The notes beneath the pieces were generated by a model that had not been told where the DNA came from, did not search any database, and saw nothing but the letters and a program-made list of their open reading frames with translations. From contig NZ_JBBIXN010000002.1 in the NCBI RefSeq assembly GCF_037646455.1, forward strand, positions 930,001 through 994,000: a stretch of 64,000 nucleotides of DNA. The letters are read 5' to 3'. Position 1 is the stretch's first letter. The number at the start of each line of letters is the position of its first letter. The translations under genes and the position numbers were made by a program. Below, in pieces: positions 43,781-52,936 of this stretch. Origin of the DNA: Draconibacterium mangrovi_A (GTDB taxonomy: Bacteria > Bacteroidota > Bacteroidia > Bacteroidales > Prolixibacteraceae).

Positions 43781-45135
43781 CAATGAAGAACATGAAAAGA
43801 ATACTGGGAACATTTTTACTGAGTGCACTTGTTTTGAGCAGTATGGCTCAGGATAAAGTGATCGATCAGATTGTGGCCATCGTAGGTGGTAACATTATTC
43901 TGAAATCGGACATCGAGAACATGACCATCAACCAGCAGGCACAGGGAATTACTACCGAAGGAGACATGAAATGCGAAGTCCTCGAGGAATTCCTGATCAA
44001 CAAATTACTGGTTGCAGAAGCCGAACTCGACTCGCTGATTACGGTAACACCAAGCCAGGTGAATCAGCAAATGGATCAGCAAATGCAAATGTACCTGCAA
44101 CACTTTGGCACCGAGAGCGCAGTGGAAGCGTACTTTAAAAAACCAATCGCAATGGTAAAATCAGAAATGCAGGAAGCCATTCGCGACCAGTTGCTCAGTC
44201 AGCAAATGCGATCTAAAATTGTTGAGAACGTTACCGTAACACCTTCCGAGGTGCGTTATTATTTCCGTAACCTCGACAAGGAACAGATACCGACAATTCC
44301 AACACAGTACGAATATGCACAAATTACGATACAGCCGCAGATTGATCTGGAGGAACAGAACCGGGTAAAAGCCAAACTTCGCGATATTAAAAAACGAATT
44401 GAGAACGGTTCCAGCTTTGAAGCTATGGCCGTAATTTATTCTGAAGATCCGGGCTCTGCCAAAGACGGTGGTCGTTTGCCTTACATGGGCCGCGCCCAAC
44501 TCGACCCTACTTATGCTACTGCAGCGTTCAACTTAAAAGGCGATAAAATATCGAATGTGGTTCAAAGTGAGTTTGGATATCATATTATTCAGCTGATCGA
44601 TAAACAGGGAGGTAAAGTAGCCACTCGTCATATTCTGATGAAGCCAAAAGTTTCGGTGGATGCTCTTGAAGAAGCGCACGATCGACTGGACAGCCTGGCA
44701 ACTCTTATCCGTAAAGACGAGATCGTTTTTGAACAGGCCGCTGCCATGTTCTCTTTCGACAAAAACTCGCGAAACAACGGTGGAATCGCCATCAATCCAA
44801 ATACTTTATCTTCGAAATTTGCAGTTGAAGAACTGGATGGTGATGTAAGTAAGATCGTTACAAAAATGAACCTGAACGAAATTTCGGAACCCTTTGAAAC
44901 CATCGATCCGGAAAATCAACAAACCGTGTTTAAGATTGTTAAACTGACAAATAAAATTGATGCGCATAAAGCCGATTTGCAAAATGATTATCAGGTTCTG
45001 GCCGATCTTTACCTGAATAAGAAAAAAGAAGATGTGCTGCAGGAATGGATTGCCGATCAGCAATCGCAAACCTACATAAGAATTGATAATACCTATGCAA
45101 ACTGCAACTTTAAATTTGACAACTGGATAAAATAA
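43777..45135 (+). CDS. surA: SurA-type periplasmic chaperone / peptidylprolyl isomerase
   Basis: A 452-residue exported protein; signal peptide ends around SSMAQDK. A SurA N-terminal domain (VIDQIVAIVGGNIILKSDIE) is followed by two parvulin repeats: YEYAQITIQPQ to GYHIIQLIDKQ, and ATRHILMKPK to about residue 390. SurA escorts unfolded outer-membrane proteins to the BAM complex. Its start overlaps the preceding lipoprotein stop (ATGA). Third of three related proteins in a row. Confidence 0.88.
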   Translation: MTMKNMKRILGTFLLSALVLSSMAQDKVIDQIVAIVGGNIILKSDIENMTINQQAQGITTEGDMKCEVLEEFLINKLLVAEAELDSLITVTPSQVNQQMDQQMQMYLQHFGTESAVEAYFKKPIAMVKSEMQEAIRDQLLSQQMRSKIVENVTVTPSEVRYYFRNLDKEQIPTIPTQYEYAQITIQPQIDLEEQNRVKAKLRDIKKRIENGSSFEAMAVIYSEDPGSAKDGGRLPYMGRAQLDPTYATAAFNLKGDKISNVVQSEFGYHIIQLIDKQGGKVATRHILMKPKVSVDALEEAHDRLDSLATLIRKDEIVFEQAAAMFSFDKNSRNNGGIAINPNTLSSKFAVEELDGDVSKIVTKMNLNEISEPFETIDPENQQTVFKIVKLTNKIDAHKADLQNDYQVLADLYLNKKKEDVLQEWIADQQSQTYIRIDNTYANCNFKFDNWIK

Positions 45136-45152
45136 GCACATAAAAATCACCC

Positions 45153-46115
45153 ATGGAGTACAAAAACGATGTAGCTGCGCTGGATGCTCTGCGCGATAAA
45201 TTCGAAGAACTTAAAAACGAAATAAAAAAAGTAATTTACGGACAGGACGAAGTGATCGAGCAGGTGCTTGTATCGCTTTTCAGTCGCGGGCATGTGCTTT
45301 TGATCGGAGTTCCGGGTTTGGCAAAAACTTTGCTGGTAACAACCATTGCAAAAACGCTGGGATTAAAATATAACCGTATCCAGTTCACGCCCGACCTAAT
45401 GCCTTCGGACATTATCGGAACTGAAATTCTCGATAACGAACGAAATTTCAAATTTATCCAGGGGCCGCTTTTTGCCAACATCATTCTGGCCGACGAGATT
45501 AACCGTACGCCGCCTAAAACGCAGTCGGCACTGCTTGAAGCGATGCAGGAAAGAGCAATTACCGCCGCCGGCGAACATTTCGAACTCGAAAGTCCGTTTT
45601 TTGTACTGGCCACGCAAAACCCGATTGAGCAGGAAGGAACCTATCCCCTTCCCGAGGCTCAACTCGACCGTTTTATGTTCTCCGTTTGGCTCGATTACCC
45701 AAAACTGGATGACGAACTTACGATTGTGAGAAATACGACCTCAACCTTTAACAGCGAGCCAAAAACTGTTATTTCGGGTAAAGAGATCAACTTTTACCAG
45801 GACCTGATCCGCAAAGTGCCGGTAAACGATAACGTGCTGCAATATGCTGTAACTTTGGCCGCTAAAACACGGCCGGGTAATGGTCACGCCGCCGAAGTTT
45901 CGAACCAGTATTTAAAATGGGGTGCCGGGCCGCGAGCCTCGCAGTATTTGGTATTGGGAGCAAAAACACACGCAGCGCTTCACGGGAAATATTCACCCGA
46001 TATCGAGGATGTAAAATCAGTTGCACCATCCATTCTAAGACATAGGATCATTAAGAATTACAAGGCGGAGGCCGAGAATAAATCCATCGACGATATTATC
46101 GATCAATTGCTTTAA
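45153..46115 (+). CDS. MoxR family AAA+ ATPase
   Basis: A 320-residue MoxR ATPase. Walker A is GVPGLAKT (about 56-63), Walker B is ILADEINRTPPKTQSALLEAM, and FVLATQNPIEQEGTYPLPEAQLDRFMF is the sensor-1/arginine-finger region typical of MoxR. MoxR proteins usually act with VWA-domain partners in maturation or envelope stress; here it sits instead among SurA-type and OstA-type genes without a VWA gene. It ends with TAATG, the stop sharing one base with the next start. Confidence 0.92.
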   Translation: MEYKNDVAALDALRDKFEELKNEIKKVIYGQDEVIEQVLVSLFSRGHVLLIGVPGLAKTLLVTTIAKTLGLKYNRIQFTPDLMPSDIIGTEILDNERNFKFIQGPLFANIILADEINRTPPKTQSALLEAMQERAITAAGEHFELESPFFVLATQNPIEQEGTYPLPEAQLDRFMFSVWLDYPKLDDELTIVRNTTSTFNSEPKTVISGKEINFYQDLIRKVPVNDNVLQYAVTLAAKTRPGNGHAAEVSNQYLKWGAGPRASQYLVLGAKTHAALHGKYSPDIEDVKSVAPSILRHRIIKNYKAEAENKSIDDIIDQLL

Positions 46116-47698
46116 TGCATACTTGTCGTTTCAATATTAAAACAAAAGCCCCTTTCCAAATTCTGATTCTGGGGCTGATACTTTTATTGCCCCTTTTCAC
46201 GCATGCTCAGCAAAAAAAAGAAGTGGAGATTTTACAGGCCGGTTCATTCGAACAGAGTGAGAATATGGCCAATGTACAGCGCCTGCTGAACGATGTGATC
46301 ATTAAACACGAGGATATTTTGATGTACTGCGACAGCGCTTACACTTACGAAGGTACAAACCGCGTTGATGCCTTCGGTCATGTTCACATTAACCAGGGCG
46401 ACACCCTTCACCTGTACGCACAAAAGGTTTTTTATGACGGCGACCGGAGTTTTGCACAGGCCATACATGATGTTGAACTACACAATAAAGAGATTATTCT
46501 GTACACCGATACGTTGGATTACGACATGGAACTGGACATTGGTTATTACGACTGTTTTGGCAAGGTAGTCGACAGCACCAACACGCTAACCAGCAAAGTG
46601 GGTAAATACTACCTGAATGATAATCTCGCGCATTTTACCGATAGTGTCGTGGGCTTCAGCGAAAAGTACACCATGGACAGCGAGAACATCAAGTACAATA
46701 CCGAAACCGAAATTATTTATTTTGCAGGCCCCACAACTATTCGCGACTCGGTGAACACGCTTTATGCCGAAGATGGCTGGTACAACACCATGACCGGTGA
46801 AGCCGATTTGAAAAAACATCCACAGGTTTATAACGACACCCAAATGTTAAAAGCCGATCAGATAATATACAACAAAGGTGAGGGCGACGGTTTTGCCTAC
46901 GGGCATGTCCATCTTGAAGATTACGAAAACCGCACGATCGTTAAAGGAAATAACGTGGAATACAACGAACTTACCGAACGTGCCAATGTTACTGACTCCG
47001 CCATTTTTATTTCGTACAACGCCACTGATAGCCTCTTTCTACACGCCGATACATTGCGCACCATGCCCGACACCGTTGAAGGTGAGAACATTATTAAGGC
47101 GTATTATGGTGTGCGTTTTTTTCGCCACGATGTGCAGGGCGTCTGCGATTCGCTGATCTACTTCACGAAAGATTCGCTCGTTCAGCTTTTTGATAATCCT
47201 GTTTTGTGGTCGAACATGCAACAAATTAGTGCCGACAGGATTGAAATGTTACAGCATGCCAACGCTCCCGACGAGTTAATGATGTACAAGAACAGTTTTA
47301 TTATTGCCGAACAGGATTCGGGAATGTACGACCAGATTAAAGGTAAGGACATGAAGGGCTATGTAGTGAACGGCGTATTGAACAACATTGATGTTGACGG
47401 TAACGGACAAACATTATATTATGCCCGTGAAAAAGAAGAGATCATTGGGATGAACAAGGCCGAGAGCAGTAACATTTCCATACGTTTCAAAGACGGGAAA
47501 ATTTTTAAAATTGCTTTTCAAAAACAACCGACAGGGGAACTTAAACCACTTCTCGACCTGACAGAGAATGATAAGAAACTTCCTGCGTTTAAGTGGTTGA
47601 TCGATCTTCGTCCGGTTTCGAAAGACGATATTTTTCGCCTGTCGAAAGAAGAACCAAAAGCAGAGGAGCCGGGATTAAAAGAAGCAGCGGGCAAATAG
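46115..47698 (+). CDS. OstA/LptA-like protein
   Basis: A 527-residue exported protein with a signal peptide (PLFTHAQQKK). The N-terminal part (about 35-170) is an OstA/LptA fold with repeating strands (DVIIKHEDILMYCDSAYTY, then VDAFGHVHINQGDTLHLYA), and similar repeats continue to about residue 430. LptA forms the lipopolysaccharide bridge across the periplasm; longer OstA-like proteins of this type are common in Bacteroidota. Its start overlaps the MoxR stop. A short inverted repeat (TTAATGT at 47804, ACATTAA at 47818) 105 bp downstream may terminate the cluster. Confidence 0.85.
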   Translation: MHTCRFNIKTKAPFQILILGLILLLPLFTHAQQKKEVEILQAGSFEQSENMANVQRLLNDVIIKHEDILMYCDSAYTYEGTNRVDAFGHVHINQGDTLHLYAQKVFYDGDRSFAQAIHDVELHNKEIILYTDTLDYDMELDIGYYDCFGKVVDSTNTLTSKVGKYYLNDNLAHFTDSVVGFSEKYTMDSENIKYNTETEIIYFAGPTTIRDSVNTLYAEDGWYNTMTGEADLKKHPQVYNDTQMLKADQIIYNKGEGDGFAYGHVHLEDYENRTIVKGNNVEYNELTERANVTDSAIFISYNATDSLFLHADTLRTMPDTVEGENIIKAYYGVRFFRHDVQGVCDSLIYFTKDSLVQLFDNPVLWSNMQQISADRIEMLQHANAPDELMMYKNSFIIAEQDSGMYDQIKGKDMKGYVVNGVLNNIDVDGNGQTLYYAREKEEIIGMNKAESSNISIRFKDGKIFKIAFQKQPTGELKPLLDLTENDKKLPAFKWLIDLRPVSKDDIFRLSKEEPKAEEPGLKEAAGK

Positions 47699-47803
47699 GG
47701 CTATTATTGTTTTTTAAGGCGACACGCCACTTTTAACTTCATTTTTTTCTTACTTCTTGTGCTATCTGTAGCTAAAATGTAAACTTTAAAGTACCTCGGA
47801 ATG

Positions 47804-47824
47804 TTAATGTAAATCTCACATTAA
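47804..47824 (+). terminator. short hairpin downstream of the OstA-like gene, weak candidate terminator
   Basis: TTAATGT-N7-ACATTAA is a 7-bp perfect inverted repeat followed by A residues rather than T residues on this strand. The rest of the 246-bp spacer (47699-47944) shows no gene. Confidence 0.3.
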
Positions 47825-47914
47825 AAAAATCAGGAAATCAAACAGACCAGAATTTAATGTACCCATGATCTTTTAAAAAGAGCAGAATTAAGCATACAAA
47901 AAGCATCAATCGTT

Positions 47915-47922
47915 TAAATTTG
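47915..47922 (+). promoter_or_regulatory. -7 promoter box for the downstream methyltransferase
   Basis: TAAATTTG matches TAnnTTTG, 22 bp before the ATG at 47945. Confidence 0.45.
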
Positions 47923-47944
47923 GAACAAACTAAGTAACGAAACA

Positions 47945-48736
47945 ATGGATTACATCGCCATCAATAAAAAACTCTGGGATCGGAAAACTGAAATTCATTA
48001 CAAGTCTGAATTTTACGATGTGGATTCTTTTTTGAAAGGCAAAGACTCGCTCAACAAAATAGAACTTAATCTTCTGGGTGATCTAAAAGACAAAAAAGTA
48101 CTGCACCTGCAATGTCATTTCGGGCAGGATACCATATCACTATCCCGACACGGAGCCATTGCAACCGGAGTCGATCTGTCGGGAAAAGCCATTGAAAAAG
48201 CGCGTGAACTGAATGACAAACTTGGAACAAATGCCCGCTTTATTCAGAGCGATGTGTACCAACTTCACGAAGTGCTTGATGAACAGTTTGATATTGTTTT
48301 TACATCCTACGGTGTAATTGGCTGGCTTCCCGACATGAAGAAATGGGCCAATGTGATCCACCGTTTTTTAAAACCTGGTGGTAAACTTGTTTTTGTAGAG
48401 TTCCATCCCATTATCTGGATGATGAGTTACGACTTCGAACGCATCGAATACAATTACATGGATTCGCCTCCTATTATCGAAGAACTGGAGGGCACCTACA
48501 CCGACCGAGGAGCCGCCATTAAAGAAAAATCGGTATCGTGGAATCATGGCCTGAGCACAGTCATCGATGCACTAATTAAAACCGGACTAACCATTACTGA
48601 CTTCAAAGAGTACAATTATTCACCCTATGATTGCTTTCAAAACACCATCAAAATTTCGGACAGAAAATATAAGATAAAAGGCCTCGAGGATAAGATTCCA
48701 ATGGTTTACTCAGTAAAGGCTGTAAAGAATCTCTGA
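47945..48736 (+). CDS. class I SAM-dependent methyltransferase
   Basis: A 263-residue methyltransferase with motif I VLHLQCHFGQDT (about 52-63; Gln-Cys-His replaces the usual GxGxG pattern in part), acidic strand 2 ATGVDLSG and a post-motif strand FTSYGVIGWLPD. The KPGGKLVFVEFHP segment is the usual strand-5 region. This variant motif is characteristic of a Bacteroidota/Firmicutes small-molecule methyltransferase group. It has its own -7 box and stands alone. Substrate unknown. Confidence 0.83.
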   Translation: MDYIAINKKLWDRKTEIHYKSEFYDVDSFLKGKDSLNKIELNLLGDLKDKKVLHLQCHFGQDTISLSRHGAIATGVDLSGKAIEKARELNDKLGTNARFIQSDVYQLHEVLDEQFDIVFTSYGVIGWLPDMKKWANVIHRFLKPGGKLVFVEFHPIIWMMSYDFERIEYNYMDSPPIIEELEGTYTDRGAAIKEKSVSWNHGLSTVIDALIKTGLTITDFKEYNYSPYDCFQNTIKISDRKYKIKGLEDKIPMVYSVKAVKNL

Positions 48737-49048
48737 AGACCAATAAGAAGCATTTTTAATTCTTCCCAATACATGAGTATAGTCCAGCAAATCATTGAGA
48801 TAACTTCGGTTTATTTCGAAAAAGTAATCGATTACAGCCAACTCAAAAACAGCTTCCGAGAACTACAAAAACTTACTGTATAATATCGGAGAACAGGATT
48901 TGGACAATAAGCATGGACGTACCGAAATTGAACGTCAAAATCAGAGTTTGTGGTATTATTCTTAACTTTTCTCACAAAAAAGCGTGTTTTGTTTTCATTT
49001 TTGAAAAATATTTTGATATTTGCAGGAAATCGTAAGTAAACGATCAAA
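48737..49048. other. intergenic region with possible gene remnant, upstream of the leu leader
   Basis: A 36-codon frame starts at 48773 (MSIVQQIIEITSVYFEK) and stops at 48883; the adjacent reading frame is open from 48828 to a stop near 48965 and reads coding-like (NIGEQDLDNKHGRTEIERQ). The two together could be a frameshifted relic of a small gene, but I recognise no family. The last 60 bp are AT-rich and carry the leu promoter. Confidence 0.25.
49015..49022 (+). promoter_or_regulatory. putative -7 box of the leu/cim operon
   Basis: GATATTTG matches TAnnTTTG at all fixed positions but the first, 27 bp before the leader-peptide ATG. No clear -33 box is visible. Confidence 0.35.
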
Positions 49049-49120
49049 ATGAGATTAAACATCAACATTTCTATTCTAAGTATTATTCTTGATATTCTTC
49101 TTCTAGGTAAGCAGAACTGA
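49049..49120 (+). CDS. leu operon leader peptide (23 residues, Ile/Leu-rich)
   Basis: ATG at 49049 opens a 23-codon frame ending TGA at 49118-49120. Six Ile and six Leu codons make up more than half of it, concentrated in residues 3-19; it ends with LLLGKQN. Its stop codon lies inside the antiterminator arm (49117-49126), exactly as in classical attenuation leaders. A ribosome stalled on Ile or Leu codons would leave the antiterminator free to form; a ribosome reaching the stop would block it and permit termination. Confidence 0.82.
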   Translation: MRLNINISILSIILDILLLGKQN

Positions 49121-49191
49121 GAATGGTATGTTGATATAAAATATTGTAAATTAAAATAGAAGCCATTCTCAGATTAGAGGATGGCTTTTTT
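49117..49191 (+). promoter_or_regulatory. transcription attenuator of the leu/cim operon
   Basis: Antiterminator arm CTGAGAATGG (49117-49126) is the exact reverse complement of CCATTCTCAG (49163-49172). The terminator hairpin uses AGCCATTCTC (49161-49170), loop AGATTA, and GAGGATGGCT (49177-49186), giving 10 bp with one wobble, followed by six T residues (49186-49191). The two structures share 49163-49170 and so exclude each other. leuA begins 53 bp after the T-run. Confidence 0.85.
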
Positions 49192-49243
49192 AATGATACA
49201 AGGAACACATTTACAGACAATAAATAATTGAAATATACAAGAC

Positions 49244-50749
49244 ATGAGCGACAGACTTTACATTTTCGACACAACTTTGCGCGACGGAGAACAAGTGCCG
49301 GGTTGTCAGTTGAACACAGTAGAAAAGATTGAAGTTGCCAGAGCATTGCAGGATTTGGGAGTTGACGTTATTGAAGCCGGCTTCCCGATTTCTAGCCCCG
49401 GTGATTTCGAATCGGTAGTAGAGATTTCGAAAGCGGTAACATGGCCAACGATCACAGCCCTGACCCGCGCAGTAAAAAAAGATATTGATGTTGCCGCCGA
49501 ATCGCTAAAGCACGCGAAAAAAGGACGGATCCATACCGGAATAGGAACATCAGATTTTCACATCTACCACAAACTAAATTCCAATCCTGAGGAAATTATT
49601 GAGCGTGGTGTTGAAGCCGTAAAATACGCAAAAAAATATGTAGAGGATGTTGAGTTTTACGCCGAAGATGCCGGACGTACTGAAAACGAGTACCTGGCCC
49701 GCGTAATCGAGGCTGTAATTAAAGCCGGTGCAACCGTGGTTAACATTCCGGATACAACAGGCTACACCCTCCCCCACGAATTTGGTGCAAAAATCAAATA
49801 CCTGATGGATAATGTGCCCAACATTCACAAAGCGATTATTTCAACGCATTGTCACAACGATTTGGGAATGGCAACAGCCAACACCATTTCAGGAATTTTG
49901 AACGGAGCCCGTCAGGCTGAAGTAACCATTAACGGAATTGGAGAACGAGCCGGTAACACTTCGCTCGAAGAAGTAGTAATGACCCTGAAAACCCACTACC
50001 AGGCATTGGGCATTGAAACCGGAGTAAATACCAAAAACATTTACAACACCAGTCGTCTGGTATCAACGTTGATGAACATGCCGGTGCAACCCAATAAAGC
50101 GGTTGTAGGTAGAAACGCTTTTGCGCATTCATCGGGAATTCACCAGGATGGTGTATTGAAACACCGCGAAAATTACGAGATCATGGATCCAACCGATGTT
50201 GGCATCAACGAATCGGCTATTTTGCTGACTGCACGAAGTGGACGCGCAGCATTGAAACACCGTCTCGAATTGATGGGATTCCAGCTGGATAAACCAAAAC
50301 TTGACGAGATCTACGAAGAGTTTCTGAAACTGGCCGACAAGAAAAAAGATATTCGTGATGACGATATCGCGCTGTTGGTTGGCGATGCTACCCGCCAGGA
50401 ACGTCGTATAAAACTCGATTATCTGCAGGTTGTTTCGGGTAAAAGTTTGAAACCAATGGCTACGGTTTGCCTGGATATTGCCGGCGAAAAATTTGATGCT
50501 ACTTCTGCAGGAAACGGTCCGGTTGATGCAGCTATTTCTGCAGTTAAAAAGATTATTCATCGTCAGATCGTTATCGAAGAATTTTTGGTTCAGGCCATCA
50601 CCCGCGGTAGCGACGATATTGGTAAAGTGCACATGCAGGTCGAATACGAAGAGTCGATCTTTCATGGATTTGGTGCTCACACCGATATTATAACGGCTTC
50701 GGTAGAAGCTTTCCTTGATGCCATTAATAAATTGCCGGTTGCAAATTAA
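49244..50749 (+). CDS. leuA: 2-isopropylmalate synthase
   Basis: A 501-residue synthase condensing acetyl-CoA and 2-oxoisovalerate, first step of leucine synthesis. The HMGL-like TIM barrel starts FDTTLRDGEQVPGCQLN (Arg13, Asp14), the metal-binding HCHNDLGMA follows, and NGIGERAGNTSLEEVVM is the second signature. The LeuA dimerisation/regulatory domain occupies about residues 370-498, so feedback inhibition by Leu is expected. First gene of leuA-leuC-leuD-cimA-leuB, behind the attenuator. Confidence 0.95.
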   Translation: MSDRLYIFDTTLRDGEQVPGCQLNTVEKIEVARALQDLGVDVIEAGFPISSPGDFESVVEISKAVTWPTITALTRAVKKDIDVAAESLKHAKKGRIHTGIGTSDFHIYHKLNSNPEEIIERGVEAVKYAKKYVEDVEFYAEDAGRTENEYLARVIEAVIKAGATVVNIPDTTGYTLPHEFGAKIKYLMDNVPNIHKAIISTHCHNDLGMATANTISGILNGARQAEVTINGIGERAGNTSLEEVVMTLKTHYQALGIETGVNTKNIYNTSRLVSTLMNMPVQPNKAVVGRNAFAHSSGIHQDGVLKHRENYEIMDPTDVGINESAILLTARSGRAALKHRLELMGFQLDKPKLDEIYEEFLKLADKKKDIRDDDIALLVGDATRQERRIKLDYLQVVSGKSLKPMATVCLDIAGEKFDATSAGNGPVDAAISAVKKIIHRQIVIEEFLVQAITRGSDDIGKVHMQVEYEESIFHGFGAHTDIITASVEAFLDAINKLPVAN

Positions 50750-50810
50750 GTTTTAAGTATAGAATTCAAAGTTTAAAGTTAAGTTCCGTTTGAAAGAATG
50801 GATAGATATT

Positions 50811-52211
50811 ATGGAAGCAAAAACATTATTTGATAAGATTTGGGATGCTCATGTGGTGCAGCAGGTTGAAGGTGGTCCCAATGTATTGTACATCGATCGT
50901 CATTTGATTCACGAAGTAACAAGCCCAGTGGCTTTTCTGGGATTAAAAACACGTGGATTAAAAGTATTCCGCCCCGATAAAACGACGGCAACACCCGATC
51001 ATAACGTTCCGACCCTGGATCAGCACCTATCGATTAAAGACGAACTTTCGCGTAACCAGGTAGAAATGCTGAAAAAGAACTGTGCGGAACATGGTATTGT
51101 TTACCACGATCTGCAATCCGAAGGACACGGTATCGTTCACATTATCGGACCGGAAATGGGATTGACCCAGCCGGGGATGACCATTGTTTGCGGTGATAGC
51201 CACACCTCTACTCACGGTGCTTTCGGAGCTATCGCTTTTGGTATTGGCACCAGCGAAGTGGAAATGGTGCTGGCCAGCCAGTGCATCATGCAACCTAAAC
51301 CGAAAAAAATGCGGATCACCGTTAACGGTGAGTTAGGCAAAGGCGTAACAGCAAAAGACATTGCACTTTACATTATTTCAAAAATATCGACCAGTGGTGG
51401 TACCGGTCACTTTATTGAATATTCAGGTTCGGCCATCAAAAATCTTTCAATGGAAGGCCGGATGACACTCTGTAACCTGAGCATTGAAAGTGGTGCGCGT
51501 GGCGGTATGATCGCACCTGATGAAACTACATTCAACTATGTAAAAGGTCGTCAGTTTGCACCAAAAGGCGAAGAATGGGAAGCTGCTCTTGCCAAATGGA
51601 AAGAGCTTAAAACAGACGAAGGTGCTGTATTTGATACCGAATACATTTATGATGCTGCCGACATTGAACCGATGATCACTTACGGAACAAATCCGGGAAT
51701 GGGAATAGGTGTAACACACCAGATTCCAACTACAGAAGGCATGCAGGGAACCGACAAATCAACTTACCTGAAATCCTTGCAATACATGGGTTACCACGAA
51801 GGCGATGCCATGAAAGGCAAACAGGTTGATTATGTTTTTCTTGGAAGTTGTACCAACGGTCGTATTGAAGATTTCAGAGCTTTTGCGCAGTTTGTAAAAG
51901 GTAAAAAGAAAGCACCAAATGTAGACGCTTGGCTGGTTCCCGGATCGAAGCGTGTTGAAAGCCAGATTCGCGAAGAAGGACTGGTTGAAATCCTTGAAGA
52001 AGCAGGATTTGTTCTGCGTCAACCCGGATGTTCAGCATGTCTGGCCATGAACGAAGATAAAATTCCGGAAGGGAAATACGCGGTTTCTACCACAAACAGA
52101 AACTTCGAAGGCCGTCAGGGACCGGGTTCAAGAACCATGCTGGCTAGTCCGCTTACGGCGGCAGCAGCAGCAGTTAGCGGAGTAGTAACCGATCCAAGAG
52201 AATTAATGTAA
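50811..52211 (+). CDS. leuC: 3-isopropylmalate dehydratase large subunit
   Basis: A 466-residue aconitase-family subunit starting MEAKTLFDKIWDAHVV at ATG 50811; the frame reaches back to a TTG at 50790, which I discount. Cluster cysteines are in FLGSCTNGR and GCSACLAMN, as expected for a [4Fe-4S] isomerase. GDSHTSTHGAFGAIAFGIGTSEVEMVLAS is the conserved core. In this operon it serves both isopropylmalate and citramalate. The 61-bp spacer before it contains TTCAAAGTTTAAAGTT-type word repeats. Confidence 0.95.
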   Translation: MEAKTLFDKIWDAHVVQQVEGGPNVLYIDRHLIHEVTSPVAFLGLKTRGLKVFRPDKTTATPDHNVPTLDQHLSIKDELSRNQVEMLKKNCAEHGIVYHDLQSEGHGIVHIIGPEMGLTQPGMTIVCGDSHTSTHGAFGAIAFGIGTSEVEMVLASQCIMQPKPKKMRITVNGELGKGVTAKDIALYIISKISTSGGTGHFIEYSGSAIKNLSMEGRMTLCNLSIESGARGGMIAPDETTFNYVKGRQFAPKGEEWEAALAKWKELKTDEGAVFDTEYIYDAADIEPMITYGTNPGMGIGVTHQIPTTEGMQGTDKSTYLKSLQYMGYHEGDAMKGKQVDYVFLGSCTNGRIEDFRAFAQFVKGKKKAPNVDAWLVPGSKRVESQIREEGLVEILEEAGFVLRQPGCSACLAMNEDKIPEGKYAVSTTNRNFEGRQGPGSRTMLASPLTAAAAAVSGVVTDPRELM

Positions 52212-52294
52212 AACCGCGAAGCGCAAAGCGCACAGGGCAAAACGAAAAAGCGCCTTGCTCTCTGCTCTTGGCTCTCTGCAAAATTTAAACAAAA
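52212..52294. repeat. leuC-leuD spacer with short-word repeats
   Basis: The spacer contains the words CGCGAAGCGCAAAGCGC and CTTGCTCTCTGCTCTTGGCT, i.e. GCGAAGCGCAAAGCGCA-like and CTCTCTGC/CTCTTGG-like tandem words. It is GC-rich relative to other spacers and has no gene or terminator. Confidence 0.5.
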
Positions 52295-52885
52295 ATGGCA
52301 TACGATAAATTTTCAGTAATAAAAACACCGGCAGTGCCACTGCCCATTGAAAATGTAGATACCGATCAGATCATTCCGGCACGTTTCCTGAAAGCAGTGG
52401 AGCGTAAAGGATTTGGCGACAACCTGTTCCGCGACTGGCGGTATGAAAAAGACGGAAGTCCAAAAGCCGATTTCCCGCTGAACGAAAGCAAATATTCAGG
52501 AAAAATATTGGTTGCTGGTAAAAACTTTGGTAGCGGTTCGAGCCGCGAACACGCCGCCTGGGCCATTTATGATTATGGCTTCCGCGTAGTGGTTTCGAGC
52601 TTCTTTGCCGATATATTCAAAGGCAATGCTTTGAACAACGGACTGCTACCGGTTGTTGTGTCACCGGAATTCCTTCAAAAAATATTTGACGCCATCGAGA
52701 ACGATGTGAACACAACTTTTGAGGTGGATCTCGAAAAACAAACATTTACGATTGTAACTACAGGTGAGTCGACCGAATTCGAAATCAATCCATACAAAAA
52801 ACACTGTTTAAAAAACGGATTGGATGACATCGATTACCTCGTGGCAATGAAAGAACAGATTGCTGAATTCGAAGCAGCAAAATAA
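52295..52885 (+). CDS. leuD: 3-isopropylmalate dehydratase small subunit
   Basis: A 196-residue LeuD, the swivelling domain partner of LeuC. NVDTDQIIPARFLKAV and the substrate-loop NFGSGSSREHAAWAIYDYGFRVVVS are diagnostic. Its length is usual for the leuD family in Bacteroidota. It lies between leuC and cimA in the leu operon. Confidence 0.95.
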   Translation: MAYDKFSVIKTPAVPLPIENVDTDQIIPARFLKAVERKGFGDNLFRDWRYEKDGSPKADFPLNESKYSGKILVAGKNFGSGSSREHAAWAIYDYGFRVVVSSFFADIFKGNALNNGLLPVVVSPEFLQKIFDAIENDVNTTFEVDLEKQTFTIVTTGESTEFEINPYKKHCLKNGLDDIDYLVAMKEQIAEFEAAK

Positions 52886-52936
52886 TGTCATAAAAAAGCT
52901 GAAGAATGAGAAGATTTATCTTCCTTCTTCCGGGAA

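Noticed and set aside
50129..50680. 183-codon minus-strand frame opposite leuA
   Set aside because: Shadow of the conserved leuA regulatory domain.
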